Assembly: GCA_014898415.1 (NCBI GenBank)
Contig: RCTD01000003.1
Coordinates: 992,001-1,056,000, forward strand
Direction of reading: 5' to 3'
From: Stromatinia cepivora
Taxonomy: Eukaryota > Ascomycota > Leotiomycetes > Helotiales > Sclerotiniaceae
Length of the DNA stretch: 64,000 nucleotides
The notes under the pieces were generated by a model. That model searched no databases, was not told where the DNA came from, and saw only the letters and a program-made list of their open reading frames with translations. How positions within the stretch are numbered: position 1 is the stretch's first letter; every line of letters begins with the position of its first letter. Position numbers and translations under genes: made by a program. Below are positions 1-12,329 of this stretch, piece after piece.

Positions 1-3000
1 TTTTATTTTGAATCATTTTATTTTGTTATCCTTAATCTTAACTATAAATATCTATTTCGTCGAAATTAGATTACTTCCTTTAAGGAATATATATTTTTCC
101 TAAATACCATTTTGAACCAAAGATATAATTTCCTTTTGAATAACTTCCTTCCATTTTTTAAAATATTCTTGATTTAATATTGCTTCTTTATAAATTCTTA
201 ATATTTTGATTTTTAGAATTTCTTTGGCCAGATATACTATACCTTCTATATTGTTTATATCTATCAATAAAATTATAAAATCTAAAACAATCTTGTCTTT
301 AATATAAAAATCCATTTTGTAAATAATTGGAATTATAATTATAATATATTCTATATTTTCTTGAGTTTTAATTTATATAGATATTATAATCAATATTTTT
401 ATAATCTTGTTTTCCCATTTTTCTTCAGAATCTTATTTTATATCTCTTTTTTGTTTTCATATTAAATACCTTAAAAATTCGTTTTCAAAATCTATTTCAT
501 TTTTTTATTCGGTTTTAAATGATTATAGATTTACTTCGTTTTTTAATTCTATTGAAATAGATTTATTAGTAAAATTTAAAATAATCTTAAATTTTGCTTT
601 TAATATAAATTCAGGGTTTATAAAAATTGATTCTTAAATTAGACCCTTTGAAATAATGAATTCGATATCTGAAATATCCTTGAAAAAAGATTCTTGATTT
701 GTTTTCTGGATATTACTATTTTCATTTTCATTATATATTAATATTGATATATTTAATTTATTTGATTTCAATTTGATAATTGAGATACTTGATATAATCA
801 CTAAATTCGGTATAATATCTACTAGAGAGAATACTTGGAACAAAGGTGATACAGATATCACATTTAATATTGAAAATGGAGAAAGTACTTTATTTGCTAC
901 CGGTCTACTATAAGGTTTTCAATCTGACTTTATATTTTTTGTTCTTTATAAATCTGATTCACAATTTCTTAATTTAAGATCTAAATCTCCTTTTCGATAA
1001 GATTCATCTATGATTATTTTGCTTAATCGAAATATATAATCTAATTCTGAAGAATACATTTTGATATATTTATTTATAATTTTTGAGTATCCTAAGAATA
1101 TATCAATTTTCGAAATATTTTGCAATTTATTGTATCTTTTTTTTTTCGGAATAATCTTGAGATTGATATAAATGTAATATTTGTTTCTCTAGATTTTATA
1201 TATCTTTATATTTGGTATTATATCTGTAAAAGTTTTTATAAAAAATCGATTTATTCCGTTTATATCAGGATCAATATTAATGCGATTTTTGATATAAGTA
1301 TTGTATTCTATGATTTTGTTTCAAAATTTTAATGGTAATTCAGTTTCTTTTAATATTGCTTTTATATCTATTTCTGCAGTTTTTATATTCTATTCTGCAA
1401 ACTTGTTTTGATATGAAAAAGCAATTGTTGTAATTTCGGATTGTATATCTGATAATCATTCATGAATAATTTGTAGGAATTCTGATATATTATTAGTCCT
1501 AATTATAATGATCTTTTTTTTAATAATTAATTCTATTTCCTTTTTTTAAGTTTTCAATATTTAAATTGTATTATCCTTTTGTTTAAATAGTATAATTCAA
1601 TTTATTCTTATACAATTGTTAATGATTAATATAAAATAACAATTTCCTTGAATCGATTTTGGGAATGGTTCTACAACATCGAAATGTATAAATTCGAGTC
1701 TCTTTGATTTATACAGATTCAATTATTTCGGAATATGATTAATCATTTTGATGAATATATACACTTTATAGATATCTAATTCAATTGGGATTTTTATTGG
1801 TTTGATTATATTGAATATCTTATATAGATTTTTGATCTTATTTAGACCTAAATAATTGAATCTTCGATATTATAATAAGTATCTCTTTTTCTCCTTAAAT
1901 ATCAATTCGTTATCGATATCTTTGATACTATTAATTATTTTTAAAGAAAAGCTTTTTTCCTGATCATTTTGGTATACATTAAAATAGAAAACTGTATCCT
2001 TATATCCTTTGATTATATATAAAATCATGTATATTCTGTTTTATATTTTAATACGGATAACTTTCTTATTGTTTTTTTTGAAATATATATAATGAGAGTT
2101 GAATTCCTTTTGCAATTCTGTTTCGCAAATCCTTTTTCCTGATAGCAAGTTTATTTCTAGTTTTGGTATGTATAATATATTTGAAAATAGTATCTTAGAA
2201 TTATTTTCGTATATTATATTTATTAAATTTTAATAGCGATAATATATTATTCTTTTATTAATCTTTATTCTTTGTTTGGTAATAGATTTTATTGATTTGA
2301 ATAATAAAGATTGGTTAGATATATATAAAGAAATGTTTGTATTGGTATATTATTTGTTAGGGGAAGTTTTATTAATGGTTTCCTTTATCAAATTGTAATT
2401 TTTCTTTATTATATCTTTAATATCGGAATCTAATTTAGAGATATTGTTAATAGGATGTGCTTGGTCTTTTTTGTTGAAGTAGATCTTCTTTGGATTTGGT
2501 GATCTTCTTTTTTTTTGGTGATGAAGGTAATTGCGAAGGAGTTTGTTGGTTTATATTAAATATGGGTAGTTTTATATATAATGATTTTTCCTTTGATATA
2601 GATTGCAAGTATTATTTGGGGTTTCGAAATCTGATTCTTGATGTTGAGAAATGTATTTAGATTCTTTTGCAATTTGTATTAGCTTTGATTCATTCTTAAG
2701 ACGAAATTCCTTAATCTATAAATGCTTGATCTTATCATCGATATTAAGGTTAATTTGGATATCCAATATATCTATTATTTCTTGATAATCGATTGGAAAA
2801 TTATATATTAAAATCAAAAATAGAACAATATTTTAATATATTGATCGATAGCTTTCGTTTGTAGTTTTTAGTTTCCTTTTATACTCTTTCAATTTGTTTT
2901 AAACTTCGATAATGGTTATATCGGAATGAATATTGGGTTGGAATTTGAAGTTCTGGATTATTGTTATATATATATTAATTATGATTATATTGATTCTGAT

Positions 3001-3901
3001 ATATTTTGATTTAAAGTATTTCTAAAGTATATATACTATTGAATATTTGTTGGTAAAGGCTTTATTGTTATTATTGAATGTTATATAAATATACGATAAT
3101 GTATTCACTTTATTCTTTAAATATTCCGATTTCAATTCGATATTGTAATATATACGATTATTGATTTTGTAGATAGATATTGTATTGGATCCTGTAATCT
3201 ATATATATTCGTTTAATATTTGATTAATTATATAAAACCATTTTTTCCTTTTCAATTATATCTTTGTTTGTTTAAATTATCGTTTATGGTTATTTTGATC
3301 GAATTTCGAAGGGTTGTTTGATTTCGATATTGTGAAGGTTTCTTGTTGTTTGATGAGTATTGAAGATAGTTTTCAGATTTTTAAGATGGTTTTAAAAAAA
3401 AAAAAGTGTATAACAAATAAATTCAAAATAATAAAGAAATATAAAAATAAAACAATAAAAGAATTCGTAAGATCGTATTGTAATATGTTTTCTTGTAATT
3501 ATGCGAACTTGTTTTTCGTTTTTGTTATAATTTTGTATCGGTATTGTACAGATTGTTCTTTGTTCTGGTTTGTGATGTTGTGAATTATAAGCTGTGTTGT
3601 CGTATTTCAACTTTGCTTTGGTGGTATTGTATGAAAACTCTGATTTTCATTCTGTTTTATCTTTATTAATTATACTAATCCTTTTTTGATTTACTTTGCT
3701 TTCTAGTTATTATTGTATAATTGGATCTTATAATCTTTTAACTTTTGGTGCAGGAAGTAGTAGTATTGTTGATTATATAGGTTGAATTAAGGATTTATAA
3801 TTCTAGTAGGAGTAGAATTGAGGTTATCCCCAAATATGATCTGTATACCATTATGGTCTCGTGACCTCAATTCTAATCCTATGATGGCCTTATTTCCAAC
3901 A
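1..3901 (-). mobile_element. Ty1/Copia retrotransposon copy A, RIP-degraded, cut by window start
   Basis: This is a minus-strand Copia element whose 5' LTR lies at 3736-3901 and whose body runs leftward out of the window. Reading the minus strand gives, in order, a gag-like region (about 3100-2600), protease, GAG-pre-integrase and integrase (about 2250-1300), then the start of the reverse transcriptase (about 315-100). Every domain is broken by stops, and base composition is very AT-rich. The order matches copy C (11652-17137), to which it is alignable by eye. Sequence at 3300-3650 is less degraded. The 3' LTR and left target duplication lie outside the window. The element abuts a Gypsy remnant at 3902, so it probably inserted into it. 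It is not expected to be mobile. Confidence 0.85.
3736..3901 (-). repeat. 166-bp Copia LTR, 5' LTR of copy A
   Basis: On the minus strand it begins TGTTGGAAATAAGGCC and ends near GTTAA followed by A/T-converted bases. It has the same 166-bp length as six other copies in the window. It differs from them mainly by C/T and G/A changes. Confidence 0.85.
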
Positions 3902-6900
3902 AATTATAAATATCAAAGAACAAAAAAAGCTTTTCAAAAATTCAGAAATTTCTGTTGAAAAAGCTACAATAGCCTTAATAATTATTAATCATTTAAATAT
4001 CTTCTTTAATTATTAATCAAAAAAGATATATAATATATCTATTATTATTATAATCCTTACAAATAAAAATATCAAGATTAACAATATTATTGATTCGGGA
4101 TCAATAATCAATATAATGAATCTGAAAATCGTAAAAGAATTAGAATTCATAATATACGAATATAAAGCGATAATGATCATCTTTAATAGAAATGTTATCA
4201 TTTTATATAAATTGATTGAAGATATAAAAATCAATTTTGAAGGAATTAAGAATATTATCGATATCTTTGTTTTGAATAATATCAAAGATTTATTATTATT
4301 AGGGATACTATATCTATTTACAAAAAAGATCGATTTTAAATATAAAAAAGATAAATAGATTATATAAATTATTGATGATAATAATATTAATAAAATCGAT
4401 TATTAAACAATTGGATCAAAATATAAAATAGATATTATAAAAACTGATTTTAAGAAATCGGAAAAAAAATAAACAATACAAATCCTAAGGATTATATCGA
4501 TGACCTCCCAAAAGTCCTAAATACTATCAAAAATAAAGGGAAATTTGAAAAATTCATTAAAAATTATTTCTTAGAACTTTTAATTAATATTCTAAATTTT
4601 AAAACAATCTTAAATTCTATAAAACTCAATATTAATATTATTCGATTTGGTTTTAACTTTGATAATAAAGATATATTTGATAATATTAAGGATTCGGAAT
4701 TAAAAGAATTTCAGGAATACTTTATTATTAATGATATTTATCTCGATTTGGAAGAATTTAAGATAAAAAGCAATATCTAGAAGAAATTAATTAATATCAA
4801 ATCCGAAATTCTTATTCTAATCAACGATATATATAAGAAAAAAAAAACCAAAATAAAATCTTTAAACAAAATAAAATATATCAATAAAAAGATCCTAAAA
4901 GATAACCCTAATTAACTAGAATTGGAATATATAAAACATTTTAAATATTAATTATCAGATTCCTTTTCGAAATATTTAATATTATATTTCGATACTAAAT
5001 TTAAAGGTTTTTAATTGATATAAGAATATTTAGTATTATTAAATATCGAAGATATACTTTAAAAATATGAAAAAGAATTTCTTTTTATATTATTACAAAA
5101 TCAAAAAGCAATATTAATTTTTGATTGAATTGAAATTGGTAATATCAAATCTTCAATTATTCTGTTATAAATTATCAAGATAATATTATATAAAGTTTGA
5201 TAAATTCTTGATTCCTTAAAGCTTTTTTATTAATAATTATCGAAATAATAAAAAACCATATCAAATAAGGTATATTAAAAAAAGGAGAAGGATTATATTG
5301 AAATCCTTAATATTTAATTAAAAAAAGCAAAGTTGGCAAATATTATATTATTATTATAATAATAAAAACAAATATTGTAATTCTACAAAATATAAATATA
5401 TTTTCAAATTTAAAGGAATTTATTAAACAAATAATTGAATATTTATTAATATTTTTGATTAACTTTTTTTCTAAATATAATCAAATATTTCTAAATAAGA
5501 AAAATAAAGATATCATTATTATTATAATCTCTTTTGATTTAATAAGATTTATTATTTTATTATAAAAAATTATTAATTCGATTATTCAATTTGTAAGGAT
5601 TATATCAAAAATATTATAAAATATTATATTTAATATTATTATATCTTATTTGAATAATATTAAAATTAAAGATCCTAGAATTCGATATAATAAAATTGAA
5701 ATTGAATCTGGATTAAAGAAATTCGTTATTGAGTATTTGAAAAACCTAAATATTATAATAGAATATATTAAATATACAGAATATATTATCAATATCAAAT
5801 CCAAATAATATTATAATAGAATCCGAATTATAAATTATTATATTAATTTTGAAGGAAGAAATCCCAATATTATCAAAATCATCAAAATATTTGAATAATT
5901 ATTTTACTCGAATGATTATAAAATTAGAATATTCTTTAAAGTATATATTTTCTATCGATTTTGGATAAAGAATTTTACTATTATTACAAAACCTTTTTAT
6001 ATATTATTGAAAAAAGATATAGAATTCATTTGAATTATTAATTATAATATTATAATGATTTTATTGAAAAACAAATTAATTTCAGCCTTTATTCTTCTTT
6101 CATTGATTTATTCATTTGAAACCGGAATTATTATATTCGTTATCGATACTAATTTGATAGAATGGGGAATTATCCTAAATCAAATATATAATGATAAACT
6201 TTGTATTATTATTAAATATAAGAATAATATATGGAATTATATTGAATAGAATTATAATATCATTAAAAAAGAATACAAAGAAATATTCAAAGTTTTACAA
6301 AAATATAAAAAAAATCTTTATAATATTTATTTTTTTTTAAAAATTGATATAAATATATTTATAATTTAATTAAATAAAACAATTATAAATCTATTTCATA
6401 TTTTAACTATAAAATAGATTATTTAAATCAAACTTTTCGATTTTGATATCAGATATATTTTTGGAAATAAAAATATTATTGTAAATATTCTATTATAATA
6501 ATCAAAAATTGCTTTGAATAATATTGATAAGGAATATAAAAAAGATATTGATAATTCGATTATTATAAATCTGAATTCGTTATAAATAGATTCAATGATG
6601 AATATAAATAACTCCAAAATTTTAAAATTATCTTAAATTTTGGAAAACAGAAATAAAAGAATATAAATAATTGTTTAATATATCATTATATTATAAAAAT
6701 CTAAAAATATATTAATAAAGGATTAATAAATTTTCAAAAAGGAAATTCTCAATTTTTATATAAAGGATTGCTATTTATTCAAAATCTAAGGAAATGAATT
6801 ATTTTCTATTTATATAATAATAAATAATGATTTAATCAAAAAAGCAAAAATTATAATTCAAATATATAAAGAATTCGATTATAAAGATTTAAAATTATTA

Positions 6901-7980
6901 TATACTAAAATATACAATTATTATTAATGGATTGGGATATATAAGAATATAAAAAATTAAATGATTTTTTGTTTTATTTATCAATTCAAATTATTCAAAT
7001 AAATAAGTAAATTAATGATTATTATTTGAATCTCAAATATTTAATATAAGTTGGTATAAATATTACAAAAATATTTGACGATTATAAATTTAAATATCTT
7101 GTTATTTTATAAAAAGATTTGAATAATTAAATGAAAACTAAAGTCTTATAGAATATTATTTCAAAAATAATTACTAAATTCCTTTATAAAATAATCTATT
7201 GTTATAATCTTTTTAAAGAAATTATTATGAATAAAGGGTTTAAGAATAAAGATATTATATTTGCTTATTATAAAAAATATGGAATCAATAAAATCAAGAT
7301 ATTAATTTATTATTTATAAATCAATGAAATAATGGAAAAAGATTATTATTCTATTATAAAAATATTTTCCTATTTATTATAAAAAAGATATAAATAATTT
7401 AAATAATTGAAAATAATATTATTTATTAATTATATTTCAATTCATAAATCGATAAACAAAATATCATTTAAATTGATTTACAAATAGAAAACTATATTGC
7501 TTTTTGAAATTATATATATAATTTGAAGAATTCTTGATTAAAAAAATATATAAATCCAGAAAGATTTATTGATTATTAAAATATAATAATTAAAAATATT
7601 AAATAAAGATATTGAAAAAGTAATTTTTTATAAACAATATTATAAAAAAAATAATAAACTTTGATATAATTTCAATTGCAAAATATTGAATAAAAATATT
7701 TGAATTGAAAATATAATTCTATATTATAATTTCCAATCAAAAATCGATATATTTTGTAATACAAAATTTATTTTCAAATAATATAGATTTTATAAAATAA
7801 TAAAGAAATTAAAGGATCTTTTTATATATATCTTTAAAGAAATAAATAATATTCCATTTAATGGAATTTATATAAACATTTGTTTTAAGAAATATATTTT
7901 GTATTTAAATTTTTTTATAAATAATAATTTTAAAGAATTATATAAATAAATAAATCAAAAGAATTAAATTTCTAAATATT
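3902..7980 (+). mobile_element. Ty3/Gypsy retrotransposon pol remnant, RIP-degraded
   Basis: Conceptual plus-strand translation, with many stops, follows a Gypsy pol gene. An aspartic protease with an intact D-S-G-S motif lies at 4092-4103, followed by LLLGI about 4300. An RT-linked region leads into the RNase H junction at about 5850-6400, recognisable by IKNF..ITKPFYILLKK and a FVIDTN..WGIILNQ block. An integrase core lies at about 7000-7520 (KDIIFAYYKKYGI region), and a chromodomain-less C-terminal end with FKEINNIPFNGIY-like sequence at about 7860-7930. The left part and LTRs are not seen; copy A interrupts it at 3901. The reading frame is destroyed, so it is a relic. The right limit is approximate. 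Confidence 0.75.
4092..4358 (+). pseudogene. Gypsy aspartic protease fragment
   Basis: This is an open stretch in the Gypsy remnant. It reads IDSGSIINIM followed about 60 residues later by IKDLLLLGILYLF. DSG(S/T) is the catalytic motif of retroviral-type proteases, and the later LLLG(I/Q)P-like string is where the flap-distal segment of Gypsy proteases ends. The frame survives longer here than elsewhere in the element but closes at 4358. Upstream gag is not recognisable. Confidence 0.65.
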
Positions 7981-9163
7981 TATAACTTTTCAAATAAAAA
8001 ATAACAAATAATTAAGGATTATTTTTTACTTAATTATAAAAGAATATAGAATTAAAAAGAAGAAAACAAATATAACAAATTGAAAAGAAATTATTATTAT
8101 AAATTTCTAATTATTAATTAAAAAATTCGATAAAGAAAGTTTTATAATCTTTAAAAAAAAAAAGTATTTGAATTCTTTTTGAAAAATTTATTATATTATC
8201 AATTTTGTTTTTGAATGATTTATAAATAATTCTTAAATAGTATTTGAATAATTTAATATTTTCTTTTTAAATCTAATTTCTTTAATAATTTGATTTAAAA
8301 TTATTAATTTTTTATTTATATTTATTTTATTATTTATATAAATTTTTATTTAAATTTTGATATAATATTTAAAAATAAATCTAATCAGATTATAATTTCT
8401 TATTCTATTAATAATAATATCCCTTTTTTTATTTGATACAAAAATCATTTTTTTAATAATAAAATCGAAATATTTATATTTATTAAAACTTTTGAAGTTA
8501 AGGAAAAATATAATGTTTTTGAATAATGATTCAATTATTCTATAAATATTATTAACCTTATTGAAAACTTTATAAATGAAATAAAAAATCGAATTAAAGA
8601 TCAAAAACTTTATAAAACAATTAATCTTTTTAAAATTGATTATTTTATTAAGAATAACAATATAATTCAATTTATCAAATAATATTATAAGAAAATTAAA
8701 GAAGATTTTAAAAATCTCAAAAGAATTTAAACAATTATTTAAAGAAAAACTCTTGTTTATTTTTAATTAAAAAATATAAATTTAAATAATACTTTAACAA
8801 AAATGGATATAATTTATTATACCTTTTATTTCAATCTTTAAATCCTTATAAAATTTTTGAATAAATATATAATTGAATATTTTGTATAAAAGAAAAACAA
8901 AAAAGCCAAAAAATATAATCTTATAAATTTTTATATTATATATAAATTCATTACAAAATCAATATAAAAAACAAAAAAGATTGAATATCTTTTCTTTATA
9001 ATTTTATATAGAATTCTATTTTTAGAATCTATAAATTTATTTTTGATAATCTCGGATTTCTAAAAGAATATTATAAAAACGAAAATCTTTTCAAAATTCA
9101 ATAAAAGAATAAATCTATTTGCAAAATAATTGCTGTAGAAATTGTTTTAATATTCTTTAATAA
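7981..9163. other. AT-rich block without recognisable identity
   Basis: This block is heavily A/T-converted sequence between the end of the Gypsy pol remnant and the 3' LTR of copy D. A 106-codon minus-strand open frame at 8350-8670 is rich in I, K, N and F and resembles nothing I can name. The block could hold the Gypsy 3' LTR and part of another RIP-degraded element, but I see no LTR ends or domain motifs. Confidence 0.5.
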
Positions 9164-9329
9164 TGTTAACTTTTGGTGCAGGAAGTAGTAGTATTATTGA
9201 TTATATAGGTTGAACTAAGGATCTATTATTCTAGTAGGAATAGAATTGAAATTATTCCCAAATATGGTCTGTATATTATTGTGATTATATGATCTTAATT
9301 CTAATCCTATAATGACTTTATTTTTAATA
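9164..9329 (-). repeat. 166-bp Copia LTR, 3' LTR of copy D
   Basis: On the plus strand it begins TGTTAACTTTTGGTGCAGG, the reverse complement of the LTR end. The far end has lost its GG and CC bases to A/T. No 5-bp target duplication is clear between 9159-9163 and the bases after 24766. Confidence 0.85.
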
Positions 9330-9840
9330 CTCTTTTATTGAGGATATCTTATTTGATTCTTTTAAATTATTAATCCTAATATTTTCTTGAATTTTTCGAA
9401 AGCAATCCTTATACAAAGTTTCATTATTTTATTGATAATTATATCATATATATTGATATAACTAATAGCGATTTTCTTTCTTTCTATTAAATCCTTAATG
9501 AAATAATAATTGATATCTATATATTTGAATTATTTATGTAAATATGGATTCTTAATTAAAATTAAAGTATTTTAATTGTTATTAAGTATTTAAACTATAT
9601 TTCTGTTTTTTTTAATATAATTTAATTTGAATAAATCTTTGAATATTTATATAATCCATTTTTTTTATTTGATGAATATTGCTATTACAATATATTCTGA
9701 TTTTATATTAAAGGTAATTACAAATATTTGTTTTTTATTAGTCTATAATATAGAACTTTTATAGAATATCATAATTCCTTTTGAAATACTTTTCCGGTTA
9801 TGTTTATTATTAATCTAATTTATATTTATATATACCTTTA
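9164..9840 (-). mobile_element. Copia copy D, left piece (3' LTR plus RNase H end)
   Basis: A 166-bp LTR (9164-9329) is followed by about 510 bp that aligns, on the minus strand, with the 3' end of the Copia pol gene of copy C (about 16960 back to about 16465; the RNase H region). The piece stops exactly where copy B begins at 9841. The rest of the same element resumes at 20707, but the two pieces do not meet: about 0.8 kb of reverse transcriptase is missing between them. Confidence 0.75.
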
Positions 9841-10006
9841 TATTGGAAATGAGGCCATCATAGGATTAGAATTGAGGTCACGTGATCATAATGGTATACA
9901 GACCATATTTGGGAATAACCTCAATTCTATTTCTATTAGAATAATAGATCCTTAATTCAATCTATATAATCAATAATACTATTACTTTCTATACCAAAAG
10001 TTAATA
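9841..10006 (+). repeat. 166-bp Copia LTR, 5' LTR of copy B
   Basis: It starts TATTGGAAATGAGGCC (the second base converted from G to A) and ends with AAAAGTTAATA. It is the same length as its partner at 20541-20706. Confidence 0.88.
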
Positions 10007-11651
10007 AATTATAAAATCCGATTATATAATAATAATTAAAAAGCAAAGCAAATCGAGAAAGGATTAATATAACTAATAAAGATGAAACAGAATGGAAATC
10101 AGAATTTTTATATAGTATTATTGAAATACAATAATACAGTTTATAATTTACAATATTATAAACCAGAATGGAGAGCAATTTGTATAATACTGATATAGAA
10201 TTATAATAAAAGCGAAAAGCAAGTTCGTATAACTATAAGAAAATATATTATAATACAATTTTACGAATTTTCTTATTGTTTTATTTTTATATTTCTTTGT
10301 TATCCTAAATCTATTTGTAATATATTTTTTAAGATTGTTTTAAAAACCTAAAGATTATTTTCGATATTTATCAAATAGTAAGAAATCTTTACAATATCGA
10401 AATCAAATAATTCTTCGAAGTTCGATCAAAATAATTATAAACGATAATTCAGATAAATAAAGATATAATTGAAAGGGAAAAGATGATTTTATATAATTGA
10501 TTAAATATTAAATGAATATATATAGATTGTAGGACCTAATACAGTATCTATTTATGAAATCAATGATTGTATATATTATAATATTGAGTTGAAATCGGAA
10601 TATTTAAAGAATAAAATGAATACATTATTATATATTTGTATAATATTCAATAATGATAATGAAATCTTTACTGACGAATATTTAATAGTATATATATTCT
10701 GAAAATATTTTAAATCAAAATATATTAGAATCAATATAATCATAATCAATATATATATAACGATAATCCAGAATTTCAAATTTCAATCCAATATTTATTT
10801 CGATATAATTATTATCGAAATCTAAAACAAATCAAAAGAATATAGAAAAAAATTAGAAATTATAAATAAAAGCTATTGATCAATATATTAAAATATTATT
10901 TTGTTTTTGATTTTAATATATAATTTTTTAATCAATTATTAAAGAGTAATAAATATATTGAATATCTAAATCAATTTTAATATCGATAATAAGATTAAGT
11001 ATTTATAGATTAAAGAATTTTGTTTTAAAAATGAATCAAAATAAGTACAAATTGTAAAAGGATCTAGATATATTTTTTAATATTAAGAATCAGATTTCGA
11101 AACCCCAAATAATATTTGTAATCTATATTAAAAGAAAGGGATTATCGAATCCGAAGAAGATTTATTTCAATAAAAAAGATCAAATATACTCTATTAATAA
11201 TATCTTTGAATCAAATTTCGATATTAAGGATATAATAAAGAAAGATTATAATTTGATAAAGAAGATTATTAATAAAGTTTCCTTTAGCAAATAATATATC
11301 GATATAAATGTTTTTTTTATATATATCTGATCAATTTTCATTATTTAAATTAATAAATTTTATTATCAAATAAAGAATAAAGATTAATAAAAAAATAATA
11401 TATTATTATTATTGGGGTTTAATGGATATAATATATAAAGATAATTCTAAAATATTATTCTTAAATGTATTATATATATTAAAATTAGAAATAAACTTAT
11501 TATTAGAAAAAAGGATCTACAAAATAAGATTATAAAGAAAATTCAATTTTTATTATATATATTTCAAAAAGAATAATAAGAAAATTATTTATATTAGAAT
11601 ACAAAATGGAATATATATGGTTTTATATATAATCAAAGGATATAAGGATAT

Positions 11652-11817
11652 TGTTGGAAATGAGGCCATCATAGAATTAGAATTGAGGTCACGAGACCAC
11701 AATGGTGCACAGACCATATTTGGGGATAACCTCAATTCTACTTCTATTAGAATTATAGATCCTTAGTTCAATCTATATAATCAACAATACTATTACTTTC
11801 TGTATCAAAAGTTAATA
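11652..11817 (+). repeat. 166-bp Copia LTR, 5' LTR of copy C
   Basis: This is among the least RIP-affected copies of this LTR. It begins TGTTGGAAATGAGGCC and contains GAATTGAGGTCACGAGACC and TTTGGGGATAACC. It ends AAAAGTTAATA. Confidence 0.92.
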
Positions 11818-12329
11818 GATTATAAAATCCGGTTGTATAATAATAATTAGAAAACAAAGCAAATCGAGAAAGGATTAGTATAATTAATAGAAATGGAATA
11901 AAGTAAAAATCAGAGTTTTTATATAGTGCTATCGAAATAGAATTGAAATATAATAATATAGTTTATAATTTACAATATTATAGGTTAGAACGGAAAATAG
12001 TTTATACAATATTGATATAAAATTATAACAAAGGCGAAGAACAAATTCGCACAACTATAAGAAAATATATTACAATATAATCTTACAAATTTTTTTTATT
12101 ATTTTATTTTTATATTTCTTTATTATTTTGAATTTATTTGTTATATACCTTTTTTTTTTTAAGATCATCTTAAAAATCTGAAGATTATTTTCGATATCTA
12201 TTAAATAATAAGAAACCTTCACAATATCGGAATCAAACAATTCTTCGAAACTCGATCAAAACAATTATGAACGATAGTTTAGATAAACAAAGATACAATT
12301 GAAAGGGAAAGAATAGTTTTATATAATTG

